DNA of 64,000 nt, taken from Steromphala cineraria (taxonomy: Eukaryota > Mollusca > Gastropoda > Trochida > Trochidae). The notes under the pieces are model-generated. The model made no database searches and had not been told where the DNA came from. It was given only the letters and a program-made list of their open reading frames with translations. Where the stretch lies: contig OU744724.1 in NCBI GenBank assembly GCA_916613615.1, positions 45,610,662 through 45,674,661 on the forward strand, in the 5' to 3' direction. The position numbers and the translations under genes are program-made. Positions 1 through 13,339 of this stretch are shown piece by piece. How positions within the stretch are numbered: position 1 is the stretch's first letter; each line of letters opens with the position of its first letter.

Positions 1-633
1 AAGACACGGGATGGTGGAGAGATTGGATAGAGAAGACACGGGATGGTGGAGAGATTGGATAGATGAGACACGGGATGGTGGAGAGATTGGATAGATGAGA
101 CACGGGATGGTGGAGAGATTGGATAGATGAGACACGGGATGGTGGAGAGATTGGATAGAGAAGACACGGGATGGTGGAGAGATTGGATAGATGAGACACG
201 GGATGGTGGAGAGATTGGATAGAGAAGACACGGGATGGTGGAGAGATTGGATAGATGAGACACGGGATGTTGGAGAGATTGGATAGAGAAGACACGGTAT
301 GGTGGAGAGATTGGATAGATGAGACACGGGATGGTGGAGAGATTGGATAGAGAAGACGCGGGATGGTGGAGAGATTGGATAGAGAAGACACGGGATGTTG
401 GAGAGATTGGATAGATGAGACACGGGATGGTGGAGAGATTGGATAGAGAAGACACGGGATGGTGGAGAGATTGGATAGATGAGACACGGGATGGTGGAGA
501 GATTGGATAGAGAAGACACGGGATGGTGGAGAGATTGGATAGATGAGACACGGGATGGTGGAGAGATTGGATAGAGAAGACACGGGATGGTGGAGAGATT
601 GGATAGAAAAGACACGGGATGGTGGAGAGATTG
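1..633. repeat. 32-bp minisatellite array
   Basis: About 20 tandem units of 32 bp, each containing GACACGGGATGGTGGAGAG. Two unit types (ending AGATGAG or AGAGAAG before ACACGG) are intermixed, often alternating. Units differ by only one or a few bases, so the array is young. The array is cut by the left edge of the window. No coding potential is supported. Confidence 0.95.
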
Positions 634-974
634 ATTAAAATAGATTAAAACTTAAGTTCAGAACGTTGTCAAATTGATCTTATATGACTTTCTGCACTAA
701 GTAAAGATTTCGGTAGGGAACACCAATACTGGGTGTTGTCACATAAGTGTCTCTAAGCAATTAATTGTTTCTAAAGGTTCCCTATCTACTTAACAGTGGT
801 TGTCTTATATTCAAATAACTGTGGCTGTCTTATATTCAAATAAATGTGGTTGTCCTTTTTTAAATAACTCTACTCTTTTTATTAACTGCGGTTTAGTTCT
901 CTATTTCTCTATTAACAAATTATTTTTGACTGCCCTTTTGACTGTTGTAAAATGATTAATTGATTGCATAAACA
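634..974. other. Unique AT-rich spacer, no gene seen
   Basis: Non-repetitive AT-rich DNA between two arrays. A short local duplication around 800-855 repeats TGTGGNTGTCTTATATTC with small changes. No coding region or RNA gene could be supported. Confidence 0.6.
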
Positions 975-1033
975 CAAATAAATAAATAAATAAATAAATA
1001 AATAAAATAAATAAATAAATAAATAAATAAATA

Positions 1034-1116
<83 letters not shown>
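975..1116. repeat. (AAAT)n microsatellite
   Basis: About 140 bp of AAAT/AATA tetranucleotide repeat with two small interruptions (near 1005 and 1032). Its reverse strand reads as LFIY repeats in three frames, which explains the overlapping small open frames here. Confidence 0.95.
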
Positions 1117-2893
1117 CATTGATGTGTAGAAATGAGATCAACAAATAGGAAGGATTGTTGCAATTATTGCTAAGAGTTATCAGGTGTGTAAAGTAAAGAG
1201 ACTAACCGGAGCTCCCTCCTCGTGTCTGTTACAGGCATTGTCAGACTATTAGTTGCTCAAGTATGTTAAATATTGCCTTAGTGGAAAGGTTCGTTGAAAG
1301 CATTGAAGAAAGTTTTAGCGAAGGCGATAATCCCCACAGTAAATACTGTGGCACCTGGCTGGATAGGCGCTACAGAAACAATCTGCCTCAAATTGCCAGC
1401 AATCTTCTCTCCGTTGGTTTTTGATACATGGATAATAATGAGAATTGTGTTAGTCTAACCTTTCTTTGGCAGAGGAGATGAGGGTCAGGTTGATAGGCGA
1501 GCTAGGGGAGGGGACATGCGTGACTGTGGAGGATGGGGTAGGATTAGTTAGCTGGCACCCAGGCTACACACCAGCAGCTGGGATTTCACCGCCCCTCCTT
1601 CCCTCCCTGCGTCACGTGACATGAGCCGGCCGGGTGGAGCGGTCGCCTCCCCTGCTCCACCGCCTCCCCGAGTCTCCTTGGTCCTCACCCCCTGCTCCGT
1701 ACAGTCATTGTAAACATAGATATATATCTATAAATACAGGTCCAGCTCAGAACAACAAGGATCTAAATGTGTACCATGTATATTTCCTGTGTGCGGGTAT
1801 CTCTTGGTATACGTGTATGTTCTTTATGGGCGCGTGTTTTTGAGTGTCCGACCATAATGTGTGTACATGTAGTATGTGTGTAGGTCTCAGCGTGTCTCCC
1901 TATGTGTGAGAGAGAGAGAGACAGCAGGGTGTGTAAGCGCGCTGAGCAGCATCTTGCTGCCCCCTGTTTACGTGTCGCGTCGCCGTCATCAAGACTCATT
2001 TTACTGTTGTCATTCTGAAAATTCAATTTCTCATCATCACAATTTTCTTGGTTTTTTTACTGTTAGAAAAAAATCTTTTATGAAAGTTTTACAAAACTGG
2101 AGTGTTTTCGATGAAAATAATTTAAAATAAACTCTTTCAGGGTAGGTTTTTGATGAATAATTATTTTACAGTGCTTTAAAAGTTCTGCTGTGGAAGATTG
2201 TTGAACATAATTATAAACGCTGGATAAATTACGACAACATATTAACATAAGAATGTTTTAAATGTTCTATTTTCTATTATCATTTTCATCTGTTTCACTT
2301 CTTTGTATTCAAATGCATTTTTAGTAAATATTCAAATATTTAAGTAAACACATTTGAAAATGTCATTAGATAAAAAATAAGAAAATTAACAATTTTCGAA
2401 ACAACACAGACATCAGATTGTTATTTGTGTATTTTAACCTGGTAGAAAGGGTTTAATAAACGTGTATATGCTGTATTGATATCCGAATTTGACATAATCT
2501 AAAATCATTAGTTCCCGGGTTACCTTTGAAAATTACCCAAAATAAATCATCCGTTTAATTAATCTAAATACGATGAATTCTTACATGTATTAATTTCCAT
2601 GTGAATGTCTGTCTGTATAAATGTTGACACTTTAATTAATTAGTTTGTTGTTTAAAATATATTTAAAATGAATATTTGTTTGAACACACTTCACCATACG
2701 GACATACAGTTAACTTTTAAGCATAAAGTGGTTTAGCAATGGGAGTTGTTGTTAAACAAGAGAGATGTCGGTGTTTTGTATTGCTTTGTAATGTTTTGAA
2801 AAGGAACACAAGTCATTACTCTATAGATCAGCTAGCGAGACACAAAACTTGGGCAATACTCACACACAACTGGAGAAGATGTCGGGAATATAC
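1117..2893. other. Non-coding flank downstream of FoxG
   Basis: Mixed unique DNA. 1440-1720 is GC-richer, with an E-box palindrome GTCACGTGAC near 1611-1620 and a pyrimidine-rich stretch, and could be regulatory. 1907-1921 is a short GA run. 2040-2720 is AT-rich with no structure seen. Small open frames here lack recognisable domains. Confidence 0.5.
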
Positions 2894-2899
2894 TTTAAT
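2894..2899 (-). promoter_or_regulatory. Possible poly(A) signal for FoxG (ATTAAA)
   Basis: On the minus strand this reads ATTAAA, about 360 nt past the FoxG stop codon. No AATAAA on that strand was noticed between here and the stop. The hexamer is common by chance in AT-rich DNA, so this is only a candidate. Confidence 0.25.
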
Positions 2900-3259
2900 T
2901 CTCGTACAGTTAATGTATACACGCAGATCCACAGGATTAAATACTTGTCTTGTCGGCTTATAAATATATGAAATGAAACACAGTAAAATATATATGTACA
3001 TGTGTGCAGTGCGGGCATACACTTACAGTCCAAAAGGTCCCCTGTTTCGAGCTGTCTCAGTGTCTGTGGGCACCTCTGTCTGCAGGCTTTACGGGTTCCA
3101 CTTCACTGCTACTACTCTCCATCTAAGCACTTCTCATTTTGTCAGCACGAACATTATTTGCTAACGTTATGCCTCACACAAATACCCAGATGCATGCCAC
3201 AATTTGAGTTTATCAAGAAACATTTAAACAGAAAGTTGTTCCCACAACATGACTGGTAA

Positions 3260-4954
<1,695 letters not shown>

Positions 4955-4962
4955 CTTTTATA
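4955..4962 (-). promoter_or_regulatory. Possible TATA box of FoxG
   Basis: Minus-strand TATAAAAG, about 450 bp upstream of the preferred start codon. It would place transcription initiation near 4925-4930 with a 5' UTR of about 420 nt. The region is AT-rich beyond this point, so chance occurrence is possible. Confidence 0.3.
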
Positions 4963-5820
4963 AGGAAATTTTTATAATAATTTAATAATTCATTTCAAAA
5001 CAGGTTGTGTTATATGCGATGGACACGCATGTTAACTTTAACAATGAAGGTAGGGCGACTACTTTCCTTCTACCGCATAAACGTTGCAAGTTCTTGTCCA
5101 AAAGTGATGTTCGCTTAACAGATACTCTAATCATGTGGAATATGACATGGATGACGAAAGAAGATTAACACGACACACGAGGGCATTACATATACATTGA
5201 TGGGAAAGTGTATGATCACATTCAGACAGGACAATTACACAGGCCGGGTTAAACAAAAATCAACATGAAACCCGTGAAGTGTGTTTTCCGACAAGAAAGC
5301 TTTACAGCTTACAACAAAAACAAACATTCCTCTATTTTATGACTTACAAAAATATTACTCAACTTGCAGTTTCAATACAAAGTGCCTGGTTGTCGCAAAA
5401 GTAGTTCTGATTTTTCGATTTTACTTCTTGTAATATTTTTGAACCAAGACATATGCAAGATACTTTAAGCAGCAGAGTAGATTAAATTTTAAAGATTAAA
5501 AGTCTCTGAAATTAAAAGTTAATCAAAATGCAACTTTAATTATTAAAAGAGAAAGGAGTCCACTGAAACTGTCCTGGAATTGCACTGATCTAGACTTGCT
5601 ACAACAATATAAACTTGCGTGCATTTTTAAAGATATATTGTTTCAGGGGCTGTCGGATAGACTTTGCTATGAATCACAACCATTTAAACATTTGGCATAT
5701 TTATACACGGAGTAGCACATTAATACATTGATAATAAAAAGAATGACATGAGTTGTTAGTCCAAAACTGAATGCCGATCATTGTTAGTACATTATTTCCT
5801 TAGTCCCGTTTGTTGAGCTA
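4963..5820. other. Unique AT-rich DNA upstream of FoxG, no gene seen
   Basis: Non-repetitive, about two-thirds A/T, with stop codons in all frames. It may contain FoxG regulatory DNA, but no specific site is strong enough to name. Confidence 0.5.
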
Positions 5821-5879
5821 GGTGGCCCGCCCAGGCACACAACACAGTGCAAAGTCAAGGTTAAAACTGTTTGATTTCT

Positions 5880-5945
5880 TCACCAGGATTCAAACCCGAT
5901 CTTTTAGCGTGAGGAGCATGCATGCTAACCAATACAAATTCCTGC
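5880..5945 (-). repeat. tRNA-derived (SINE-like) remnant
   Basis: The minus strand contains an A-box-like TGGTTAGCATG (5921-5931) and, about 35 nt downstream, a B-box-like GGTTTGAATCC (5887-5897), the order of RNA polymerase III internal promoters. The intervening sequence does not fold into a full cloverleaf that I can see, so it is read as a tRNA-derived SINE fragment rather than a tRNA gene. Confidence 0.4.
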
Positions 5946-5974
5946 TCCACATAGTTTATACATTGCTTTCAACG

Positions 5975-6060
5975 CTAATATCAATTTTAATATTATATCA
6001 ACTCATATTGTATTATATCATATTGTTTTATATAATATCATATCATATCATATCATAATT
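5975..6060. repeat. AT-rich simple repeat (ATATC-type)
   Basis: Low-complexity run dominated by ATATC and ATATT words, clearest at 6025-6057, leading directly into the next array. Confidence 0.7.
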
Positions 6061-6640
6061 GTTGAATGGATACTATAGCAGAAGCAAATATTCAACAATG
6101 GATACTATAACAAATGTTCAACAATGGATACTATAGCAATATTCAACAATATATTCTTTAGCAAATATTCAACAATGGATACTATAGGAAATATTCAACA
6201 ATGGATACTATAGCAAATATTCAACAATGAATATTATCGCAGAAGAAAATCTCCAACAAGGGATATGATAGTAGAAGAAAATCTTCAACAAGGGATATGA
6301 TAGTAGAAGAAAATCTTCAACAAGGGATATGATAGTAGAAGAAAATCTTCAACAAGGGATATGATAGTAGAAGAAAATCTTCAACAAGGGATATGATAGT
6401 AGAAGCAAATCTTCAACAAGGGATATGATAGTAGAAGAAAATCTTCAACAAGGGATTTGATAGTAGAAGAAAATCTTCAACAAGGGATATGATAGTAGAA
6501 GAAAATCTTCAACAAGGGATATGATAGTAGAAGAAAATCTTCAACAAGGGATATGATAGTAGAAGAAAATCTTCAACAAGGGATTTGACAGTAGAAGAAA
6601 ATCTTCAACAAGGGATTTGAAAGCAGGAGAAAACCTTTAT
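6061..6640. repeat. 27-bp to 32-bp related tandem array
   Basis: The left part (6061-6240) has units of about 27 bp built around TTCAACAATGGATACTATAG. The right part (6241-6640) has about 12 units of 32 bp built around CTTCAACAAGGGATATGATA. The 32-bp unit looks like the 27-bp unit plus about 5 bp (AGAAG). The left part is degenerate and the right part nearly uniform, so the longer unit probably amplified later. Confidence 0.9.
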
Positions 6641-7598
6641 CAATGAATACTTTAGAAGACGCAAATCATCAACTACGGCTACCAGGGCAGAAGCACATTC
6701 GCGAAATTCGAGATTTAAAACACTGGTTTTTAAAAAGACATAAAAAAGAAATCAACAATCATTCAAGCCAATATATGAACAAAAATGTTTTTCTAGATCT
6801 TTTAGCATGATTGTTTTGAGGAAAATTCGTTTAAACGTTAAACACTTTGAGGATTGCCTAATGAATCTGGACAAGATGTACAAACTTTGATCCATTAGGC
6901 GTAAGATACATCCTCACGTCCTGTATCAGTTCCTGAGGAGAAGTCAGTTTTTGAGAAAAAAAAATGAAAAAGGATGTCCGAGACAGACAGACTTTGGACA
7001 GACGGACTTTGTAAAACGGCAATTGCAAACAGCCAATCTAATTTTATAGATCTGTTAAGCTAAAAATCAAAGTTTACAGTAAAGTTTGCATGGAAAGGTA
7101 AGACGTACATAACATAGTGTAATACATCCCATGACGGCCTTATCAGTATTGTAAAAACCACAAGGTTATTATACCGGGCAGTTCCCTGGTCACCTTACTT
7201 AGCAGTAGTGAAGCGAGATAAGTACGTACTCGATCATAAGTCATGATGAGTTGAATGATTGCCAATAAAGATAAACATTCGGCCCTATTACATAACCATT
7301 CCTGCTAATGTATAAACTATTTCATGCATAGTCACAGGATGTGAGATATGAAGTGATTCCCCGGCCAATATGTACAAAAACGTAAGAATTACAAAAACAA
7401 AATTTCCATTTGTTAGGTGTTTCAAAGTTATATTTCAGACTGTTGTGTGATAATGCCGAGTACTAGTCACGTGCGATGTGGTGAGACTGTCGCCCCGATG
7501 TCTTGGTGTTCTCTACTCGAAGACTTCTGTCATCTGCAACTCAGCCGAACACGCCATTCAAACATTGCTCTAGTTCTACCTGCCACAAGCTCCTTCCT
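6641..7598. other. Unique DNA, no gene seen
   Basis: Non-repetitive sequence with no supported coding region, RNA gene or transposon end. The 5' parts of two long plus-strand open frames start here (7417, 7503), but their bodies are the CT-rich array that follows. Confidence 0.5.
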
Positions 7599-8512
7599 CT
7601 CTCTCCCTCTCGCTCTTTGTACTTCTCATCTCTCCCTCTCACTCTTTGTACTTCCCATCTCTCTCCCTCTCAATCTTTACTTCCCGTCTCTCTCCCTCTC
7701 AATCTTTACTTCCCGTCTCTCTCCCTCTCAATCTTTACTTCCCGTCTCTCTCCCTCTCAATCTTTACTTCCCGTCTCTCCCCCTCTCGCTCTTTGTACTT
7801 CCCATCTCTCTTCCTCTCACTCTTTACTTCCCATCTCTCTCCCTCTCAATCTTAACTTCCCGTCTCTCTCCCTCTCAATCTTTACTTCCCGTCTCTCTCC
7901 CTCTCACTCTTTACTTTCCGTCTCTCTACCTCTCACTCTTTACTTCCCGTCTCTCTCCCTCTCGCTTTTTGTACTTCCCATCTCTCTCCCTCTCGCTCTC
8001 TACTTTCCATCTCTCTCCCTCTCACTCTTTACTTCCCGTTTCTCTGCCTCTCACTATTTGTACTTCCCATCTTTCTCCCTCTCACTCTTTGTACTTCCCG
8101 TTTCTCTCCCTCTCGCTCTTTGTACTTCCCGTCTCTCTCCCTCTCACTCTTTGTACTTCCCGTCTCTCTCCCTCTCACTCCTTACTTCTCATCTCTCTCC
8201 CTCTCACTCTTTACTTTCAATCTCTCCCTCTCACTCTTTACTTCCCATCTCTCTCCCTCTCACTCTTTACTTCCCGTCTCTCTCCCTCTCACTCTTTGTA
8301 CTTCCCATCTCTTTCCCTCTCACTCTTTACTTCCCGTTTCTCTCCCTCTCGCTCTTTACTTCCCGTCTCTCTCCCTCTCACCCTTTACTTCCCATCTCTC
8401 TCCCTCTCACTCTTTATTTCCCATTTCTCTCCCTCTCACTCTTTGTACTTCCCGTCTCTCTCCCTCTCATTCTTTGTACTTCCCATCTCTCTCCCTCTCA
8501 CTCTTTACTTCT
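7599..8512. repeat. CT-rich 29/32-bp tandem array
   Basis: About 30 pyrimidine-rich units containing TCTCTCCCTCTC and TACTTCCC. A 29-bp form (CTTTACTTCC) and a 32-bp form (CTTTGTACTTCC) are interspersed and differ by GTA. Because pyrimidine codons contain no stops, three overlapping SLSLS-type open frames of 350 or more residues arise. They are artefacts of composition. The purine-rich partner strand could form triplex (H-DNA). Confidence 0.93.
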
Positions 8513-8920
8513 TTACTGGATGATTTTACAATCTAGACGCACTGAGAACGGAATCAGGACGTAGTGAAAACGAAAGGAAACTGTCTTAAAACGAGTTGGT
8601 CGCAGCTAGGACGGAATTGTGCGTATCAAGAACGAGATTGGTCTAGCTTAGAACTGATATGAACTGTCTCAGAACGGAATTGAACTGGTTGAAGACGTCC
8701 TGAAAACTAGGCGAACGGGCAATACTATCCAATCTAAACGTGTTAGAAACTGCCTGAGGACGGGATAAAGACTAGATGAACGTGCTGAGAACTGCGTATG
8801 AACGAACTGGCGTCATATTTGGATAAAATATAAACAATCGTTACTCGTTTCCATCCCGTCCGAGGCCGTTTTGCTTTTAATTTTGGACGGAGAAGGACGT
8901 AGTGAGAACGACCTTGGCAT
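8513..8920. repeat. Possible highly decayed short tandem repeat
   Basis: Words such as CTGAGAACGGAAT, GGACGTAGTGA and AGAACGA recur irregularly (near 8539, 8565, 8635, 8673, 8790 and 8907) without a constant period. It may be an old array eroded past recognition. Confidence 0.3.
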
Positions 8921-9639
8921 ATACATCCATGATTTACTTTTATTGCAGTTGAGAGTTGAAATAGAAAATCAAGCTCTAACGATGTTTACTTAGCCGTAAA
9001 TGCAAAACCAAATCTTCAAATCTACACTGTTTGAGGGTCGCCGATTGGACTGTCATTACGTAATAGATTAATGACGTCACTAAACTTTATGTCAGAAAGT
9101 CATGCATAGCATGAATACCCGTTTGAGCTGTTTCCCACATTGAATGCTAGTGGTAATGTTTCTTCCTTTATTCCTCATCTCAGTAGTTTTGATTTTAATT
9201 TTTTTACTTATTTCAGTCAAATATATCTGCTTTGTGTTATTTTGGTAATTTATAAACATGTATGAAGTCTCTCATACACTTATTTATGGCTCTTCATGTT
9301 CATGTCCATCTCCCTTCAAGAGTCATTAATTAATAAACATTTATATATTGTTTTACTAATTAATTGGTAATGCCGATCAAATAGGCGAGCTGGCGTAGTA
9401 CGCAAAGACAGGAACTCTTGTGTAATGACATCACAATTCCAGTCACAGTACTAGTTGGTGCCTTTGGAACATAATAGAATTACCGGTAACTAATCGTGAT
9501 ATAAAAGCATCTTTCAGATATCATTAGGCAGTTGAAATATTTATCTACCTATTGATATGATGTATAGGTGTTTGAAATGAAATGTTGTCAGAAACACTAT
9601 CAAACTCAATGGCTATTTAACTTCCTATCTCTGACATTC
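8921..9639. other. Unique AT-rich DNA, no gene seen
   Basis: Non-repetitive, frequent stop codons in all frames, no recognisable feature. Confidence 0.5.
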
Positions 9640-10640
9640 AATTCGCCTTGTGTCTCAATCTCATCTTGGGAATAAACCATTCAAACTCGCTGCTCAGCTA
9701 GTGACATGTATAGGCAATAAAACAATCCAACCAATGTCTCAGTTGGGGCATATCGGGAATAAACCATTCAAACCAATGGCTCGGTAACGGACATCTAGAG
9801 GATAAACCATTCAAACCAATGGCTCGGTAACGGACATCTAGAGGATAAACCATTCAAACCAATGGCTCGGTAACGGACATCTAGAGGATAAACCATTCAA
9901 ACCAATGGCTCGGTAACGGACATCTAGAGGATAAACCATTCAAACCAATGGCTCGGTAACGGACATCTAGAGGATAAACCATTCAAACCAATGGCTCGGT
10001 AACGGACATCTAGAGGATAAACCATTCAAACCAATGGCTCGGTAACGGACATCTAGAGAAAAGCATTCCAACCAATGTCTTAGTTAGGGCCATATAGGGA
10101 ATAAACCATTTTAACCCATGTCTTAGTAACGGGCATCTAAAAATAAGCCATTCAAACCCATATCCAAATTAAGGGAATTTCGGGAATAAACCATTCTAAC
10201 CCATGTCTCAGTTAGGGATATCTGGGTAAACCTTTCAAACCCATGTCTCAGTTTATGGCATATATGGAATAAACAATTCTAACCCATGTCTCAGTTAAGG
10301 GCATGCGTCTAGGGAATAAACTGTATCTGCCTATAAAAGATATGTTCAGCTGGGGGATAAACCATTCAAACTCATGTCTCAATGAGGAGCATATAGTGGT
10401 TAAACCATCCAAACCAATCACTCAGTAAGGAACATGTAAGGAATAAACTTTCCAAGTCATGTTTTAGTAAGGAGCATTTAGGGAATAAACCATTGAAACT
10501 CATGTCTTAGTTAGGTGCATGTATAGGTAATGTACGTCTTAGTAAGGATCGTCGACGATATACTGGAACTCATGTTTCAACAAGGATCATCGAAGTAAGG
10601 GATATATAGGGGGAATAAACCATTTGAATAAGGGGCTATT
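9640..10640. repeat. 43-bp tandem array with homogenised core
   Basis: The core at about 9757-10060 has seven near-identical 43-bp units (each with ACCATTCAAACCAATGGCTC and TAACGGACATCTAGAG). On both sides diverged units with the same framework (AATAAACCATT, CATGTCTCAGTTAGGG) continue for hundreds of bases. This is an old array with a recently homogenised centre. Confidence 0.9.
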
Positions 10641-11287
10641 CACAAACTTTCTTTCTAGGTGCATCTAGGGAATCTACAGGGATTTAGCCAGTTATTGAGA
10701 GTAACATAACTTTGCTCGAATTGAAAAGAAGCAGTTTTCCATTAAACAAATATTCACAAGCCCTCTCACTGGTATAAGGATGTCCCGCCGGAGTGTCTTA
10801 TTCAAAATGCTGTGATTTGAAACAACAAGACGACGTTCTAAGCTCGTGTACTTCGTGCATTGCCTAAACATCCTGGTGCCTGGGGTAACATTTTCCAAAA
10901 CATGTCCATTTTGTTTTCATTGTTTTGTCACAAATATCGTTCATTAACCTGACACTTTCATCGTAGTTGCCAAACACAATGAGGTTCTACTGGTATGGTA
11001 CTTCTTGTAGTCAAATATCGGTGCCATCGTTTTTCACTTTTCGAGATCTATTGAATATATCCAAACAAACAAAATCGTTGCTAATGAAACACAAAACAAG
11101 ATGGTCATGATAGTCGGTTGAAGAAAGCGTGTGTTGGTGACCATCCTCTACCCTGGCCTGCTGCAGACACCCTGTCTTACACGTGCTTGCTGGTAGCGTG
11201 AAGCGGGCTAGAGGGCGGACTAAGAGTCGGGTCGCTCTAATGAGGTAGCTACCCTGATGAGGAGAGGGAGAGACAGCATCTCATCAT
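10641..11287. other. Unique DNA, no gene seen
   Basis: Non-repetitive, moderately GC-rich around 11130-11260. No coding region supported. Confidence 0.5.
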
Positions 11288-11318
11288 GTATGTCTGTCTG
11301 TCTGTCTGTCCGTCCGTC
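11288..11318. repeat. (TGTC)n microsatellite
   Basis: Short TGTC/CGTC tetranucleotide run of about 30 bp. Confidence 0.85.
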
Positions 11319-11479
11319 TATCTTCAGGTTGTCTCCCTTTAGCGACTGACTCATGTTCACCGCGTTGCCAGTGACAAGGAATCGATCTATTTTTCTCAAG
11401 TGTCATCCTAATGAGAAATACATGTTCTTTAAACCTCTTTGTCGCAGTGCTAGCATCGCATGGTGCCAAACTCTCGGCG

Positions 11480-11760
11480 TTCGTCAACCCGGTGCTTAAT
11501 GGAACAACTCACATTGTCATTAGCGCGCGTGCAAGGCAAGGCAAATAAGTCACTAATGAGTAGTCAATTAGCCACCTTGAGCCGGTAGAAAAGAAGAGAC
11601 TTGCGCGATATCCACAAATTATCAATTAATTCCCAGCAACGTGGACATTTCTGGGATTGTAATTGTCGGCTTGTCCAACTTGTAGGTATTAATTGAGAGA
11701 TAGGATCTGCCTGCTGGCTGAAAACATTGGCGACCCTTCCGTCAATAAGAGCTTCCACAC
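11480..11760. promoter_or_regulatory. Homeodomain-site-rich segment, candidate cis-regulatory element
   Basis: Non-repetitive 280 bp with at least six TAAT/ATTA cores, including GTCATTAG, CACTAATGAG, GTCAATTAGC, ATCAATTAATT, TGTAATTG and TATTAATTGAG. It lies about 7 kb upstream of FoxG. Clustering of homeodomain cores is typical of developmental enhancers, but such cores are frequent in AT-rich DNA. Confidence 0.25.
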
Positions 11761-12320
11761 AGTCAACTCAAGGAGCAAAACAGCGAGAACTTGAAACCTT
11801 GAAGCAAAACAAGTTACATAAACAATGGTATCAGCTGGCGGGGGAGGCGGGGCGAGGGGAGGGGGGCAGGCGTCGAGCTGCTCTCTAACCAGCGCGTGTC
11901 TTCCTTCCCTTCAGGCCTAGTCGACTCACTGTGCCAATCTACTTGCATCATTAATAGGTGCCATACCCACATTTGACAAATATTTACTCTTGTGAACTTT
12001 ACGAGTGAAGTATCACTTTAAATTTAGGTAATTTGTTCGTAGGTAATTTGTTGTTATTTCTGATGTAATAAGTTATTTCCAGCTCGGGGATTACCATGCA
12101 ACGTCTAAGAAGAACATGATGCCATAAAAGTGATGATGACGTCACGATGCTAGCGTACCATAATGGTGTATTACACAAAGACGTTTTGCAAAACATATCG
12201 ACAGATTTAACTAACTATCGAAGTAAATTAGATGACAGACCGACTGGCCATCGATCTAAGGGATTGTCTGATTGACTACCGCACCAACTATTTACTCACT
12301 GAGTGACTGACCCACTGGAA
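11761..12320. other. Unique DNA, no gene seen
   Basis: Contains a purine-rich GC block at 11836-11870 (GGGGGAGGCGGGGCGAGGGG, Sp1-like). No coding region supported. Confidence 0.45.
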
Positions 12321-12324
12321 GGAT

Positions 12325-12358
12325 ATATGTATGTATGTATGTATATATGTATGTATAG
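12325..12358. repeat. (TATG)n microsatellite
   Basis: Short ATGT tetranucleotide repeat with one interruption. Confidence 0.85.
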
Positions 12359-13330
12359 GCCGACACCTGGTTCCGCTGATGCTGTCCGTCTGCGCGCCTC
12401 CAGAGCGTGTGTTCCCTCCTCTATTTATATGTTGATATAAACAGTCGCCATTAAACAAGTGTGCATTTACAAATACTGGAGGCCAGCAGTCGTCTGGTCA
12501 GCTGGTGAAGCGCCGTGATGGGCCACATTGCTAAACAGAGTAAGTCATGGGAAGCACAACTGTATACCTCTGGCGCACCTCTCGTCATTACCGCGCTAGT
12601 ACTCTCTCTGCTTTGTGGAAATATTAACATTAGCTGTCGAGTCTGTCGCGACTAGTTTACACGGCAAAATCACACACAGTCAAACAGAATGACGCTACAC
12701 AGACATGTGCTCACGATAAACTCCAATCAGTTCAGTGTATGGATCACAAGTTACATCGGAACACAACATGTGTATCAATTAAACAATAACCAAACAAACA
12801 GACCCCACGTTTTTAACGTATATTATTTTTCGAGATCAAAAACGACAAAGGATAAGAAATACATTAAGTTGATACATTACACTGATACATAGAACAAGAA
12901 TTGGAGACTAGAATGGTGAATACAGATACGAAGAAAAGGATAAAGAGAAATTTAAAAAAGGGTACATAGATACTTTAAAAAAGACGGTGAAAATACAGAT
13001 AAAGAAGGGTTAAAGAGAGGGGTATGAAGAGAGACAAAGAGCGGTATATTTAAAGATATAAAGTGGATCAAGATAAAAACAAATTATGGATACATTTGAT
13101 GAAAATAGAGTGATACATAGAGATCGAAGCGATGTGTATAAAGATAGAGAAAACTCTTCATGAGGCCAAACAATTACTGGATTAAAATTATCAACATATA
13201 TGAAATCAGAGGAAGGCATATAATGGGGTGAGAGTGTTCGAGATAACCCTTGACTTGAGCGTTAAAGGGTCGTTCATTAATCAGGCACATCTCTTTCAGT
13301 TCATCTCAATAATATTATTTCGCTATTTGG
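12359..13330. other. Unique DNA, no gene seen
   Basis: 12420-12540 contains a forkhead-type core (TATAAACA) and an E-box (CAGCTG), which is compatible with regulatory DNA but not diagnostic. 12890-13210 is purine-rich with GATA-containing words. No gene supported. Confidence 0.4.
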
Positions 13331-13339
13331 TGAAGCTGA

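Noticed and set aside
901..1163. Minus-strand frames rich in LFIY
   Set aside because: Translation of the AAAT microsatellite.
5880..5945. Functional tRNA gene
   Set aside because: Only A- and B-box-like words; no complete acceptor or anticodon stems.
7599..8512. CRISPR-like periodicity (29/32 bp)
   Set aside because: There are no distinct spacers: units are contiguous minisatellite repeats in a eukaryotic genome.
7417..8564. Plus-strand open frames of 353-368 codons, SLSLS-rich
   Set aside because: They are the pyrimidine-rich tandem array read in several frames. All three frames are open in parts, and there are no domains.
11250..11285. CTGATGAG near 11256 as another hammerhead
   Set aside because: No GAAA box or stems at the required spacing.
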